Positions 1-8,161 of a DNA stretch of 64,000 nucleotides are shown here, piece by piece. The notes beneath the pieces were generated by a model that was given only the letters and a program-made list of their open reading frames with translations, was not told the DNA's origin and ran no database searches. Both the position numbers and the translations under genes were made by a program. How positions within the stretch are numbered: position 1 is the stretch's first letter; every line of letters begins with the position of its first letter. Origin of the DNA: Sphingomonadales bacterium (GTDB lineage: Bacteria; Pseudomonadota; Alphaproteobacteria; Sphingomonadales; Sphingomonadaceae); the NCBI GenBank assembly GCA_016704425.1, contig JADJAC010000004.1, positions 222,983 through 286,982 of the forward strand, given 5' to 3'.

Positions 1-1008
1 AACCAGTCGGGCAGTATCGGCGTGTTCGCCCCAATGCCACAACCAGCTCGCAATGCCGATCGGGCGTGTCGTTGCCCGGGCGAGGCGGGTTTGAAACTGG
101 TCGGCGGGTTCACCGGCCAGCCAGCCATTGGCCGCCAGAATGCCGCTTGCCAGGGCAATGCCATTGCCTTCGCCGGACAGTGACGGGATCACGGCAGCCT
201 GGTCGCCAAGCCGGAATACGCCGGGCAGGGTTTCGCGTGCGATCCAGCCATAGGGCACCGCACCAATGGCATCGCAGCCCTTTTCGCGAAATGTCAGGCG
301 ATCGCCAAAGGCCGGGCTTTCCGCCGCCCAGGCCGCAAGGAGTGCTTCCGGATCGCCGCCATAGTCGGTGAGCCGCGACTTCCGAACCGCGAGACACAGA
401 TTGCCGCGCCCCCCTTCTTGCAGCTCAACGCCGCAATAGCCCTGCTCGAACATGTGCAATTCGATGGCTCCACCGACCAGCCTTGTGAGGGCAGGATGGG
501 CCGAAAGCCGGACGCGGATGCCAAGGGACTGGGTGCCAGCTTCCGGGCGCGGCCTGGCAAGTCCGCGAATGTCGTGCTTTCCGCTCGCAAGAAACAGCGT
601 TTCAGGGCTCAGTCTTGTGCCGTCCGCAGTCTCCAGCATACCGTTTCGCCATTCCCGCACGGTAACGCCGCGCTCGATGCCGGCACCAACGGCCTCGGCC
701 CGCGCCAGCAAAAGCGAATCGAGTTGCTGCCGTGAGACCCCCAGGGCCTTGTGCGGAAGCCTCGCCTCGGCTGTCGCTGTTCCGGCAAAGACCCGAAGGC
801 GGTCGATCGCATGCCCGTCCAGACCCTCAATGCCCAGCCGTCCAAGAGTCTCGAGTGTTCGCCAACTCAGGAAGCCTCCGCACAAGGCGTCTCCAGTCAC
901 ATGTTGCCGTTCAAGCAAAATCGGCCGGACGCCGGAAACCCCGAGCGAGATCGCAGCAGCGGTCCCGGCCGGACCGCCCCCGACAATCAGCGGATCGCTT
1001 CGACGCAT
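1..1008 (-). CDS. FAD-dependent oxidoreductase of a phenolic-lipid type cluster (3' part cut by the window)
   Basis: The visible 336 residues begin with a dinucleotide-binding glycine motif (G10-G-G-P-A-G15) of the p-hydroxybenzoate hydroxylase/geranylgeranyl reductase superfamily. A second flavin-binding stretch containing GDQAAVIP and GEGNGIA lies near residues 268-285. The frame is open to base 1, so the C-terminus is missing. The ATG at 1008 lies 22 bases inside the end of the upstream methyltransferase, so the two are probably translationally coupled. With that methyltransferase and the type III polyketide synthase it forms a three-gene set like srsA-srsB-srsC of Streptomyces, where the flavoprotein hydroxylates an alkylated phenol. 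By analogy it may oxidise the polyketide product; the substrate is inference. A geranylgeranyl reductase-like reductase is the alternative. Confidence 0.8.
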   Translation of the reverse strand, partial: MRRSDPLIVGGGPAGTAAAISLGVSGVRPILLERQHVTGDALCGGFLSWRTLETLGRLGIEGLDGHAIDRLRVFAGTATAEARLPHKALGVSRQQLDSLLLARAEAVGAGIERGVTVREWRNGMLETADGTRLSPETLFLASGKHDIRGLARPRPEAGTQSLGIRVRLSAHPALTRLVGGAIELHMFEQGYCGVELQEGGRGNLCLAVRKSRLTDYGGDPEALLAAWAAESPAFGDRLTFREKGCDAIGAVPYGWIARETLPGVFRLGDQAAVIPSLSGEGNGIALASGILAANGWLAGEPADQFQTRLARATTRPIGIASWLWHWGEHADTARLV

Positions 1009-1673
1009 AACCGAAAAGGGAAGGCGCGAAAGGCACGCGCCCCCAAGATATCCGCCTCGGCAAGCAACGGGCCCCATTCGGCGGGACGATAGGATCGCGC
1101 GATCGACAATTGGCCGTCATGGCGCACGATCGGATGCCAGAAGAACATTCGGGCAAGCAGGGGGAAGCCCAAATAGGCAAAGCCATGGCGATGCAGATCG
1201 TTGATGAACCACCCCCTTGTGCCGTGCCGGTCCATGAACCGCAGGAACGCAATCAATTGGTCATGCGTCATGTGGTGCGCGACGAGGCTGGAAACCACAA
1301 GGTCCCAGGGCTCGCGCTCGAGATCGGCATAGTCGCCTGTTCGCCAGTCGATCTTTAGTTCATCCGGGGTAGACGCGCGCGCGACCGTTTCGCTGCGGGG
1401 ATTGAGGTCTATGCCGACCAGTTCTGCCATGATCCCCCGACCGGAAGCCCAGCGCGCAATGGCCCGCAGCATATCCCCGTCACCAAAGCCCACATCAAGC
1501 AAGCGGAATGATTCTGCCCCGACAAGCGCGCGCTCGAGAAAGGCGAGGGTCGGCCTGCGCGCCATCGTTACCGTGTTGACCTTCGCCAAATCGCCAAGCA
1601 CCGCTGCATATGTGGCAAGGTCAAGCGCGGGATCGTCCATCAATTCATCGGAAAGGGATCGCCCGGCCAACAT
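987..1673 (-). CDS. Class I SAM-dependent methyltransferase
   Basis: This 228-residue protein has the Rossmann methyltransferase motif I (LLDVGFGDGDML, about residues 58-69), an acidic residue after the second strand (GIDLNP) and a motif resembling post-I/II around DLVVSSLVAHH. I place the start at the ATG at 1673, three bases after the end of the polyketide synthase gene; a longer open frame reaches 1760 but would overlap that gene. The 3' end overlaps the flavoprotein gene by 22 bases. It probably O- or C-methylates a product of the adjacent type III polyketide synthase, as SrsB does in the Streptomyces phenolic-lipid pathway. That role is inferred from context. Confidence 0.85.
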   Translation of the reverse strand: MLAGRSLSDELMDDPALDLATYAAVLGDLAKVNTVTMARRPTLAFLERALVGAESFRLLDVGFGDGDMLRAIARWASGRGIMAELVGIDLNPRSETVARASTPDELKIDWRTGDYADLEREPWDLVVSSLVAHHMTHDQLIAFLRFMDRHGTRGWFINDLHRHGFAYLGFPLLARMFFWHPIVRHDGQLSIARSYRPAEWGPLLAEADILGARAFRAFPFRLCVEAIR

Positions 1674-1674
1674 C

Positions 1675-2739
1675 TCAATCGACCCCGTGGAAGCGGAATC
1701 CCTCGGCGGCGAGGCCGGGGCCAAAGGCAAGGGCAACGCCTTGCTGCGACGGACGATCAAGAAAACCGGCCAAAGCGAACATCAGAGTTGCAGATGACAT
1801 GTTGCCGTAGTTGTGCAGGACGTTGCGCGAAATGGTCAGGGCCTGGCTGTCAAGGTCAAGGGCATGCGAGACGGCATCAAGGATCGACCGGCCGCCGGCA
1901 TGGACTGCCCAACTGTCGATTGCACCGGGATCAAGGCCACCAGTCAAGATGTGGCGGAACTCGGGCTCTCGCAAGGCGTCGGCGATCCGTCCGGGGACAG
2001 CGCCTGAAAGATGCATGGAAAACCCCTGGTCCCCAATGTCCCACCGGATCAGCCCTGCCGAGTCGGGAAGAGTTGTCGCGAATGGATCCTCGATTGCCAG
2101 CCCCGACCCCTCAGCCGTAACCAATGCCGCCGCCGCGCCATCGCCGAATTGAAGCATCGCAAGCAGGGGCTCCAGGGCCGTTTCGGGCTGAAGATGAAGC
2201 GTCGACAGCTCAACCGTCACCACCAGAACACGCGCGGACGGCTCTGATCGGACAATATGCCGCGCGCTGCGCAGCGCTGAAATCGCAGCATAGCAACCCA
2301 TGAAGCCGACCAGCAGTCGTTCGACGGAAGGCGAAAGGCCAAGGCGCCCGGCAATGATCTGGTCAATTCCTGGCGCGACAAAGCCGGTGCAACTCGCAAC
2401 GACGACATGCGTGATGGTTCCAAGCGGACCAAGCCTGCGAATGGCGTCCATTGCTAGAGCGGGCGCATGCTGGCCATAAAGCGCCATGCGCGCAGAGGTC
2501 GGCGGCAGTATGTCATCGGCATAAAAGCCGTCTTGAGCGACGGGCGATCCACCATCTTGACCGCGGGGGAGTACAGAATAGCGATGTGCAATGCCCGATC
2601 GTGCTGCCATCCGCGAAAAAAGCCCCGCTTCCCGGGGGTCCGCGACGCGTTTTGATGCCCAGTCGATAAAGGCCTGATGAATGTCATGCGCAGGCGTAGC
2701 CGTACCGATGGCGTTGATTCGGGCGATGGGAGCGGACAC
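1675..2739 (-). CDS. Type III polyketide synthase (chalcone/stilbene synthase family)
   Basis: The 354-residue protein has the full catalytic triad of the thiolase-fold type III synthases: nucleophile Cys149 in GFMGCYAAI, His280 in WAVHAGG and Asn313 in NYGNMSS. Its length is normal for the family. These homodimeric cytosolic enzymes extend an acyl-CoA starter with malonyl-CoA and cyclise it; bacterial members next to a methyltransferase and a flavoprotein make alkylresorcinols or alkylpyrones. It is the first gene of a tight minus-strand operon and is divergent from the DUF4402 gene at 2832, with about 90 bases between them for both promoters. The starter unit and product cannot be read from the sequence. 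Confidence 0.93.
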   Translation of the reverse strand: MSAPIARINAIGTATPAHDIHQAFIDWASKRVADPREAGLFSRMAARSGIAHRYSVLPRGQDGGSPVAQDGFYADDILPPTSARMALYGQHAPALAMDAIRRLGPLGTITHVVVASCTGFVAPGIDQIIAGRLGLSPSVERLLVGFMGCYAAISALRSARHIVRSEPSARVLVVTVELSTLHLQPETALEPLLAMLQFGDGAAAALVTAEGSGLAIEDPFATTLPDSAGLIRWDIGDQGFSMHLSGAVPGRIADALREPEFRHILTGGLDPGAIDSWAVHAGGRSILDAVSHALDLDSQALTISRNVLHNYGNMSSATLMFALAGFLDRPSQQGVALAFGPGLAAEGFRFHGVD

Positions 2740-2831
2740 AACTGGCTTTCGCTTGGTCGCGTCAGGGGATTACGCGAACGGCGGTCATGCCAGAGTTAAC
2801 TTCATATTGAAAGTTTAACGTTAGATTCAGC

Positions 2832-3350
2832 ATGATGAACGTGGGGACGGTCATAAGAATTGTGCTGGCTTTCGCGCTTCCTTTGCCGGGAACTGCGTCA
2901 ATCGCCCAGTCATGCCAGCTTTGCGCGACGGCACCGGCTGATCCTGCCCCATCGCTTCGTGCCCTATCCGTGACGATCGATGCAGCGCTTGATTTCAGCA
3001 CGGCTGTCTACACGAACCGCGACTCGGGAAGCATTGCGATCGAAGCGCGCACCGGACGCCGCCAGATGATTGGCTTTGCCGCGCTCGGTGGCCCGGCGCT
3101 TGCCGGAACAGTTACGATCACGGGAGAACCGTTCGCACGGGTCACGGTGAATTTGCCGCGCACGGTGGTGCTGACGTCCAATCTCGGCGGAACCGCAGAC
3201 GTGACAGAGATTCGGACCGACTTGCCGCCGCATCCGGTTATTGGGCCCAATGGACGGCTTGTCTTCACATTTGGCGGGCGACTCACGGCACGCAACGGTG
3301 TGGACGGAGATTTCCGCGGCCGCATTCCAGTGACCGTCGACTATAATTGA
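2832..3350 (+). CDS. Secreted DUF4402 protein (candidate minor fibre subunit)
   Basis: The 172-residue product starts with a hydrophobic signal peptide (about residues 1-25, ending near SIAQS). The mature part has the layout of DUF4402 proteins: an early LDFST segment, alternating hydrophobic beta strands and a C-terminal GRIPVTVDYN strand. Two cysteines close to the mature N-terminus (SCQLC) are absent from the next DUF4402 protein. It is the first gene of a plus-strand set with another DUF4402 protein, a PapD-like chaperone and an usher-like protein, so a role as a minor or tip subunit of an extracellular fibre is plausible. Two adjacent ATGs (2832, 2835) are possible starts and no strong ribosome binding site precedes them. 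Identity as a DUF4402 protein is fairly sure; the subunit role is inference. Confidence 0.75.
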   Translation: MMNVGTVIRIVLAFALPLPGTASIAQSCQLCATAPADPAPSLRALSVTIDAALDFSTAVYTNRDSGSIAIEARTGRRQMIGFAALGGPALAGTVTITGEPFARVTVNLPRTVVLTSNLGGTADVTEIRTDLPPHPVIGPNGRLVFTFGGRLTARNGVDGDFRGRIPVTVDYN

Positions 3351-3501
3351 ACGGTCCTGCGTCCGGGCGCAGGCGTTACTGCCGGATTAACCATGCCCCA
3401 AAGCAAATTGTGAAAACCTCCCGATGTACGGCGGATATCGGAATGGGTGTTTTTCCATTCGGGAACGACTGAAACGCATTTTTGTTTAGGGGACTTTTTC
3501 A

Positions 3502-3996
3502 ATGAAGATTCAGAAGCTCAAGGCAGCCGTCGCCGTTGCCACATTGGCCGCACTCAGCCTTGGTGCCACCGCCGCCAATGCCGCGACCGCAAACGCAACG
3601 GCACGTGCCAAGATCCTGCGCCAGATCACGCTGGCAAATACATCAGACCTCCAGTTCGGCACGATCGTGACCGGCGCGGCCGCATCGACGGTTGCGATTT
3701 CGTCGGGCGGCGCGCGCACGTGCGGTTCGGGCCTTGTCTGCTCAGGCGCGACGACGGCTGCCGGCTTCACCATCGGCGGCACGACCGGCGCAGTTGTGAC
3801 GATTTCCGTCCCGGCATCGGTTTCGCTGGTTTCAGGCGCAGACACGATGACGGCATCGCTCGCCGCGAGTGCCACCACAGCAACACTGGTTGCCAATGCC
3901 GGATCCTTCTCGGTCGGCGGTACGCTCTCGGTTGGGGCGAACCAGGCTGATGGAGACTATGTCGGTACGTTTACGGCAACCGTCGATTACCAATAG
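3502..3996 (+). CDS. Secreted DUF4402 protein (candidate major fibre subunit)
   Basis: This 164-residue protein has a clear Sec signal peptide (KLKAAVAVATLAALSLG, cleavage near AANAA). The mature domain is rich in Ala, Thr, Val and Gly and shows DUF4402 hallmarks: LQFGTIV, GSFSVGGTLSVGANQ and a last strand ATVDYQ. A good ribosome binding site (AGGGGA) precedes the ATG. Spore-coat-U-like and DUF4402 proteins act as chaperone-usher fibre subunits in some species. A strong terminator at 4020-4057, between this gene and the chaperone gene, would make this the most abundant transcript, as expected for a structural subunit. Confidence 0.85.
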   Translation: MKIQKLKAAVAVATLAALSLGATAANAATANATARAKILRQITLANTSDLQFGTIVTGAAASTVAISSGGARTCGSGLVCSGATTAAGFTIGGTTGAVVTISVPASVSLVSGADTMTASLAASATTATLVANAGSFSVGGTLSVGANQADGDYVGTFTATVDYQ

Positions 3997-4019
3997 GCCT
4001 CGTTGACCCAGGCTTATGG

Positions 4020-4057
4020 GCCCGCCGACACATCGCCCGTGTCGGCGGGCTTTTTTT
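4020..4057 (+). terminator. Intrinsic terminator after the second DUF4402 gene
   Basis: A perfect 12-base-pair GC-rich stem (arms 4020-4031 and 4039-4050, loop of 7) is followed at once by seven T residues. It sits 23 bases after the DUF4402 stop and about 100 bases before the chaperone gene, so it should limit read-through and set the ratio of subunit to chaperone/usher transcripts. Confidence 0.93.
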
Positions 4058-4156
4058 GTCCTGATCCCGGCCTTTGGTTAGCCGAATATCAACCAAATTG
4101 GGTCATGATCCCGAACTGCCAGGTCGTGGGGACCATTGGGCTTGGAGTCATGTTCT

Positions 4157-4981
4157 ATGTTCGCATTCCGGCGCGCGGGCGCCCTTGCCTGGTTAACCGG
4201 GCTTTCCCTCCTGTGTGTCGAACCGGCCATTGCTGCGGGGGACCTGCTCGTCGCCCCGACACGGGTCATCCTCGACGGTTCCCGGGGTACGGAAGTCGTC
4301 CTCAACAATATCGGCAGCGAGCCTGCGACTTATCGCATCTCGCTCGAGTTGCGACGGATGCTTCCCGACGGATCGCTTGAGGAGATCGATCCCGCCAAGG
4401 CTGATAGCCATGACGCAACGACACTCGGGATGATCAGCTATGCGCCGCGCCGTGTTGTGCTGCCGCCAAACCAGCCGCAATCCATCCGGATCGGTGTCCG
4501 CGCACCGCAAGGCCTGCCTGACGGTGAATATCGTGCGCACATGCTGTTTCGGGCCATTCCCGATGCGAAGCCCGTCGAATCCGGCGCTGGCCGAAAGGAC
4601 GGCGTTTCGATTGCGTTGACCCCGATCTATGGCGTGACCATCCCGATTATTGTCCGACAGGGCAGCCTTGCGGCGTCTGCCGCCATCGCCAACCCCAGGA
4701 TCCTGCGTGAGAAGGAGGGGCCCGCCCTTGCCTTTACGCTAAGCCGAAGTGGCAGTCGCTCCGTCTATGGCCAGATTCGCATCACCAAGCCCGGCATCGC
4801 AAAGCCTGTCTTCGAGGTTCGCGGCATCGCAGTCTATGCCGAAATACCGGAGCGCACAGTCAAGCTCGCGATCCCCGAAGATATGGTCGCCGCGCTCGCG
4901 GGGCCGGTGAAGATCGAATATGTCGAGGACAATGAGGCCGGCGGCGGCACCATGGCCTCGCTCGACGCGGTCATTCGATAG
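4157..4981 (+). CDS. Periplasmic PapD-like fimbrial chaperone
   Basis: The 274-residue protein has a signal peptide (to about residue 27, ending EPAIAA) followed by an N-terminal Ig-like domain typical of fimbrial chaperones: LLVAPTRVILDG, then LNNIGSEPATYRISL, and the RRVVLPPNQPQSIRIG strand that corresponds to the edge strand used for donor-strand complementation. A second domain follows from about residue 160. I chose the ATG at 4157 because a TTG 21 bases upstream would add residues in front of a complete signal peptide. It lies between the DUF4402 subunit genes and the usher-like gene, so it should keep the DUF4402 subunits soluble in the periplasm before export. Confidence 0.85.
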   Translation: MFAFRRAGALAWLTGLSLLCVEPAIAAGDLLVAPTRVILDGSRGTEVVLNNIGSEPATYRISLELRRMLPDGSLEEIDPAKADSHDATTLGMISYAPRRVVLPPNQPQSIRIGVRAPQGLPDGEYRAHMLFRAIPDAKPVESGAGRKDGVSIALTPIYGVTIPIIVRQGSLAASAAIANPRILREKEGPALAFTLSRSGSRSVYGQIRITKPGIAKPVFEVRGIAVYAEIPERTVKLAIPEDMVAALAGPVKIEYVEDNEAGGGTMASLDAVIR

Positions 4982-5012
4982 CCGGATCAGGGGCGCCCGT
5001 CAGGCACCACGC

Positions 5013-7718
5013 ATGAAACGCCTTTCCACCTTTTTTGGCCGCGTCCTGATGGGCGCGGCTGCGCTGTTCGGGTTGGGCCAACCCGGCGTGGCGAGCGCGC
5101 AGGCGCGGTGGACGGCGAATTCGGACGACGCTTTGCTTTTTGATGCGCGGCTTGGCCACTATCGGCTCGGCGATGGCGTGCGCGGCTATCAGATCCCCGG
5201 CGGGACCTGTGTGGACCTCGCTGATGTGATCCTCGCGCTCGACATTCCGGTCCGTCTCGACAAGAAGTTGCGCCGCGCAACAGGCTGGGCGTTTGAGGAA
5301 CGTCGCACGGTGCTGGTCGATCGCGAAGCTGGCACGGTACAAATCATGAACAATGTCGCAAAGCTGGGACCGAACGACATTTTTGATACGCCCGAAGGAT
5401 GGTGCGTCGCAACCGCAAGGCTTGGCAGCTGGCTTGGGATCAATTTGCAGGCCGACCAGGGCAATGCGCTGCTGATTGTCAATTCCACGACCAAACTGCC
5501 GGTGGAAATGCAGATGGAGCGTCGGGCAAGGGCGGCGCGGGTCCGCAATGTCGCTGCGTTTGACCTCAAGAGCCTCCCGCACAGTGAAACGCCGTTCCGC
5601 GGCGTCCGCATGCCGTCGGTCGATGCGGTTGTCAGCGTCGGCGGCCTCAAGGACAGGGGGCGCGGCACTGGCCAGATCAACCGAAGCTACGAACTTTATG
5701 CCGCTGGAGAAGTTGGCCCAATTGCCTATAACGCGCGTCTCTCCTCGACGCGCAAGGGGGTCCCGGAAAGCCTGCGTGTTCAGGCCTACCGGACCGATCC
5801 TGAGGGACGATTGCTCGGGCCGTTGAAGGCAACAAGCGTTGCAGCGGGCGACATTTCCGGATTTTCCACGCCACTCGTCGCCCAATCGAGCGCCGGACGC
5901 GGAGCAATGGTCACCAACCGTCCGGTTGAGCGGCGCGACAGTTTCGACCGCACAGATTTCCGAGGTGAGCTTCCGCAAGGCTGGGACGCCGAATTGTATC
6001 GCAACGGGCAGTTGCTGATGTTCGCCAATGACAGGGCCGATGGTCGCTACGAATTCCTCGATGTGCCGCTTCTTTATGGCCAGAACCGCTTTGAAATTGT
6101 GCTTTATGGGCCGCAAGGCCAGATTCGGCGGGAGACTCGCAACGTGCCCGTCGGGCTCGACAGCATTCCGCCCCGAAAATCCTTTTTCTGGGCAGGGGTG
6201 TATGAGGATGGGCATGACCTGATCGGCCTGGGTGGCAGCGGGCGCTATGGCCGAAGCGGCTGGCGCGGCACGTTCGGGCTGGAGCGCGGCCTCAATGCCA
6301 AAACGTCGCTTGCAGCCCTGGCGCACAGCCTGGTTCTCGAAGACGGATTGCGGCGCAACTATGCGGAACTGGCGCTTCGACGTGCAGTTGGCCCAACTCT
6401 GGCGGAGTTTTCGGCATCGCAGACAAGCGGCGGAGGCTCGGCTTTGCGGGCGCAGGTCCTGGGTGAGCTGTCAAACACCTATTTCAGCGCCGAAACGATA
6501 CTGGCGCGCGGCCATTTCCGCTCCGACCGAATCGCGCTGGACGTTACCGGGCTCCACACAGTTTCACTCGACCATAGTTTCAAGGTCGGCAGCAGTTTTG
6601 TGCCAGTTCATCTCGAGTCGCGTTACACGACGCGGTCTTCCGGTCTGGACAGCCTCGACACGGCTGCCCGTATTTCGACAAGTATTGGCCGCATGTCGTT
6701 GACAGGCGAAGTGAACTGGCGTGACGAGCGCCGCAAATATGGGCCTGGGCAGCCCGGTATTCTGGAAGCATCCCTCCTTGCCAACGCTCGGATCGGCAAA
6801 GTCCGCCTGCGCGGCGAAACGCGTTATCGGTTGCGGCCGGACTCCCGGTTCGACAGCGGCACACTGGTGGCCGAATGGTCAGCAGGCCGCGGCGATGAGC
6901 GCAATCGCGGCGACTGGCGGGCCGAAATTGGCTATGATCGCCCGCTCAGGCGTGCGCGGGTCGGGCTGGGCTATGTCCGCCGTTTCGAGACTCTCGCGCT
7001 AACGGGCTCGATTGAAGCCGGCAGCGATGGCTCGCTCGCCGGCGGCCTGAATCTGGCGTTCAGCCTGGGCCCCGTCCCGACCGACCGGGGCGGGATGCGC
7101 ATGACATCGAATCGATTGGCCACGCAGGGACAGGCCGTTGCGCGGATCTATCGGGACCTCAATGGCGATGGCATCCGGCAAAGCGATGAGCCGCTTGAAC
7201 ATGATGTGCAGCTGACGGCGGGACGCGTACCGGTTGGGCGATTGACCGGAAAGGACGGGCAGGTCCTGATCGATTCGCTTGAGCCTTATCAGCCTGTGCT
7301 GATCGGAATCGATGCATCGTCGCTTCCCGACCCGTTGGTTCAACCTGCAACGCCCGGTGTGGTTGTCACACCACGCCCTGGCGTGGCCGTGGCGATCGAG
7401 CTTCCGCTGGCGAGTGCCGGCGATGTCGATGGGACGCTTGTGCATTCCGGCGGCGGCAGCTTTGCAGGCGTGGAGCTTGAACTCGTGAATACCGAAGGTC
7501 GGGTCGCATCCACGACGCGCAGTGATTTTGACGGCTTCTTCCTGTTCGAAGGCGTCCCATACGGGCGCTATTCGGTGCGCATTGCACTTGGCTCGGCCAA
7601 CGCTGCCCGGGTTTCGACGGCGCTTGGTGGCGTCCTGCTTGTCAACGGAGCCTCGCCATCGGTTCATCTCGGCACGATTGCGGCCCAGGCTTCACCAAGG
7701 CAGGCCGCGATCCCATAA
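5013..7718 (+). CDS. Usher-like outer-membrane protein with C-terminal carboxypeptidase-regulatory-like domains
   Basis: The 901-residue protein has a signal peptide (cleavage near GVASAQA). It continues with a globular N-terminal part to about residue 190, a region resembling the PapC plug/middle domain (ELPQGWDAELYRNGQLL and RYEFLDVPLLYGQNRF), then a long stretch of alternating amphipathic strands (about 390-690) that looks like a beta barrel. Near residue 710 an RDLNGDGIRQSDEP motif begins an SdrD-B-like repeat, and near 830 a carboxypeptidase regulatory-like fold (SDFDGFFLFEGVPYGRYSV). It follows the chaperone gene by 31 bases. Position and domains suggest it is the assembly platform for DUF4402 fibres. 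It differs from classical ushers in its N-terminal domain and in the two C-terminal domains. The start at 5013 is the ATG in front of the signal peptide. Confidence 0.72.
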   Translation: MKRLSTFFGRVLMGAAALFGLGQPGVASAQARWTANSDDALLFDARLGHYRLGDGVRGYQIPGGTCVDLADVILALDIPVRLDKKLRRATGWAFEERRTVLVDREAGTVQIMNNVAKLGPNDIFDTPEGWCVATARLGSWLGINLQADQGNALLIVNSTTKLPVEMQMERRARAARVRNVAAFDLKSLPHSETPFRGVRMPSVDAVVSVGGLKDRGRGTGQINRSYELYAAGEVGPIAYNARLSSTRKGVPESLRVQAYRTDPEGRLLGPLKATSVAAGDISGFSTPLVAQSSAGRGAMVTNRPVERRDSFDRTDFRGELPQGWDAELYRNGQLLMFANDRADGRYEFLDVPLLYGQNRFEIVLYGPQGQIRRETRNVPVGLDSIPPRKSFFWAGVYEDGHDLIGLGGSGRYGRSGWRGTFGLERGLNAKTSLAALAHSLVLEDGLRRNYAELALRRAVGPTLAEFSASQTSGGGSALRAQVLGELSNTYFSAETILARGHFRSDRIALDVTGLHTVSLDHSFKVGSSFVPVHLESRYTTRSSGLDSLDTAARISTSIGRMSLTGEVNWRDERRKYGPGQPGILEASLLANARIGKVRLRGETRYRLRPDSRFDSGTLVAEWSAGRGDERNRGDWRAEIGYDRPLRRARVGLGYVRRFETLALTGSIEAGSDGSLAGGLNLAFSLGPVPTDRGGMRMTSNRLATQGQAVARIYRDLNGDGIRQSDEPLEHDVQLTAGRVPVGRLTGKDGQVLIDSLEPYQPVLIGIDASSLPDPLVQPATPGVVVTPRPGVAVAIELPLASAGDVDGTLVHSGGGSFAGVELELVNTEGRVASTTRSDFDGFFLFEGVPYGRYSVRIALGSANAARVSTALGGVLLVNGASPSVHLGTIAAQASPRQAAIP

Positions 7719-7730
7719 GTTTCGAAGAGC

Positions 7731-7817
7731 TGGTGCGGTCGAGAAGACTCGAACTTCCACGGGCTTTCGCCCACAACGACCTCAACGTTGCGCGTCTACC
7801 AGTTCCGCCACGACCGC
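7731..7817 (-). tRNA. tRNA-Leu (anticodon GAG)
   Basis: A complete 87-base class II tRNA reads on the minus strand: a perfect 7-bp acceptor stem (GCGGTCG/CGACCGC), an anticodon stem CAACG/CGTTG enclosing the loop TTGAGGT, a long variable arm (GTGGGCGAAAGCCCGTG), a T arm and an encoded CCA end. It lies 13 bases after the usher-like gene and convergent with it. Confidence 0.96.
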
Positions 7818-7972
7818 ACGCTCATGAAAGATCCGGGAAAGGCCCGGCCTCGGTAGGCACGCGCCCCTAGCAGAGGGTTTTGCAGCCTGCAACCATCCCT
7901 TTGCAGATGCGTAAAAGCCGTTAACCAAATTTCCGGGTTGAGCGTATTGGTAAACAAAGCCCTAACAGGGCC

Positions 7973-8143
7973 ATGCTCGCCGCGATCGCACTTGCTTCGG
8001 TTTCTGTTCCCGCTCCGCCGCGGTCCGCGCAGCGCGTGGTGGCTGTCGCACGGGCGCGGATTGTTGCCGGTGTCCGCATTGGCCAGTCCGCGCAGCCTTC
8101 GGGGTCGGCAAGAGGGAAGCCGGGCCTTGTCGAATTCCAATAG
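7973..8143 (+). CDS. Small hypothetical protein (56 aa)
   Basis: A short frame encodes a protein with a hydrophobic start (MLAAIALASVSVPAPP), a basic middle part (VVAVARARIVAGVRI) and a terminal LVEFQ. It resembles in layout small exported proteins often seen in sphingomonads, with a short leader, a strand-rich centre and an ending in VEF. No strong ribosome binding site is visible and there is no recognised domain. It converges with the zinc-ribbon gene, 18 bases away. This could be spurious. Confidence 0.4.
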   Translation: MLAAIALASVSVPAPPRSAQRVVAVARARIVAGVRIGQSAQPSGSARGKPGLVEFQ

Positions 8144-8161
8144 GGGCAGCCGCCCGGAGGT

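Noticed and set aside
4971..6326. Long minus-strand open frame opposite the usher-like gene
   Set aside because: The translation is rich in Arg, His and Cys with no domain, whereas the opposite strand encodes a signal peptide and barrel strands.
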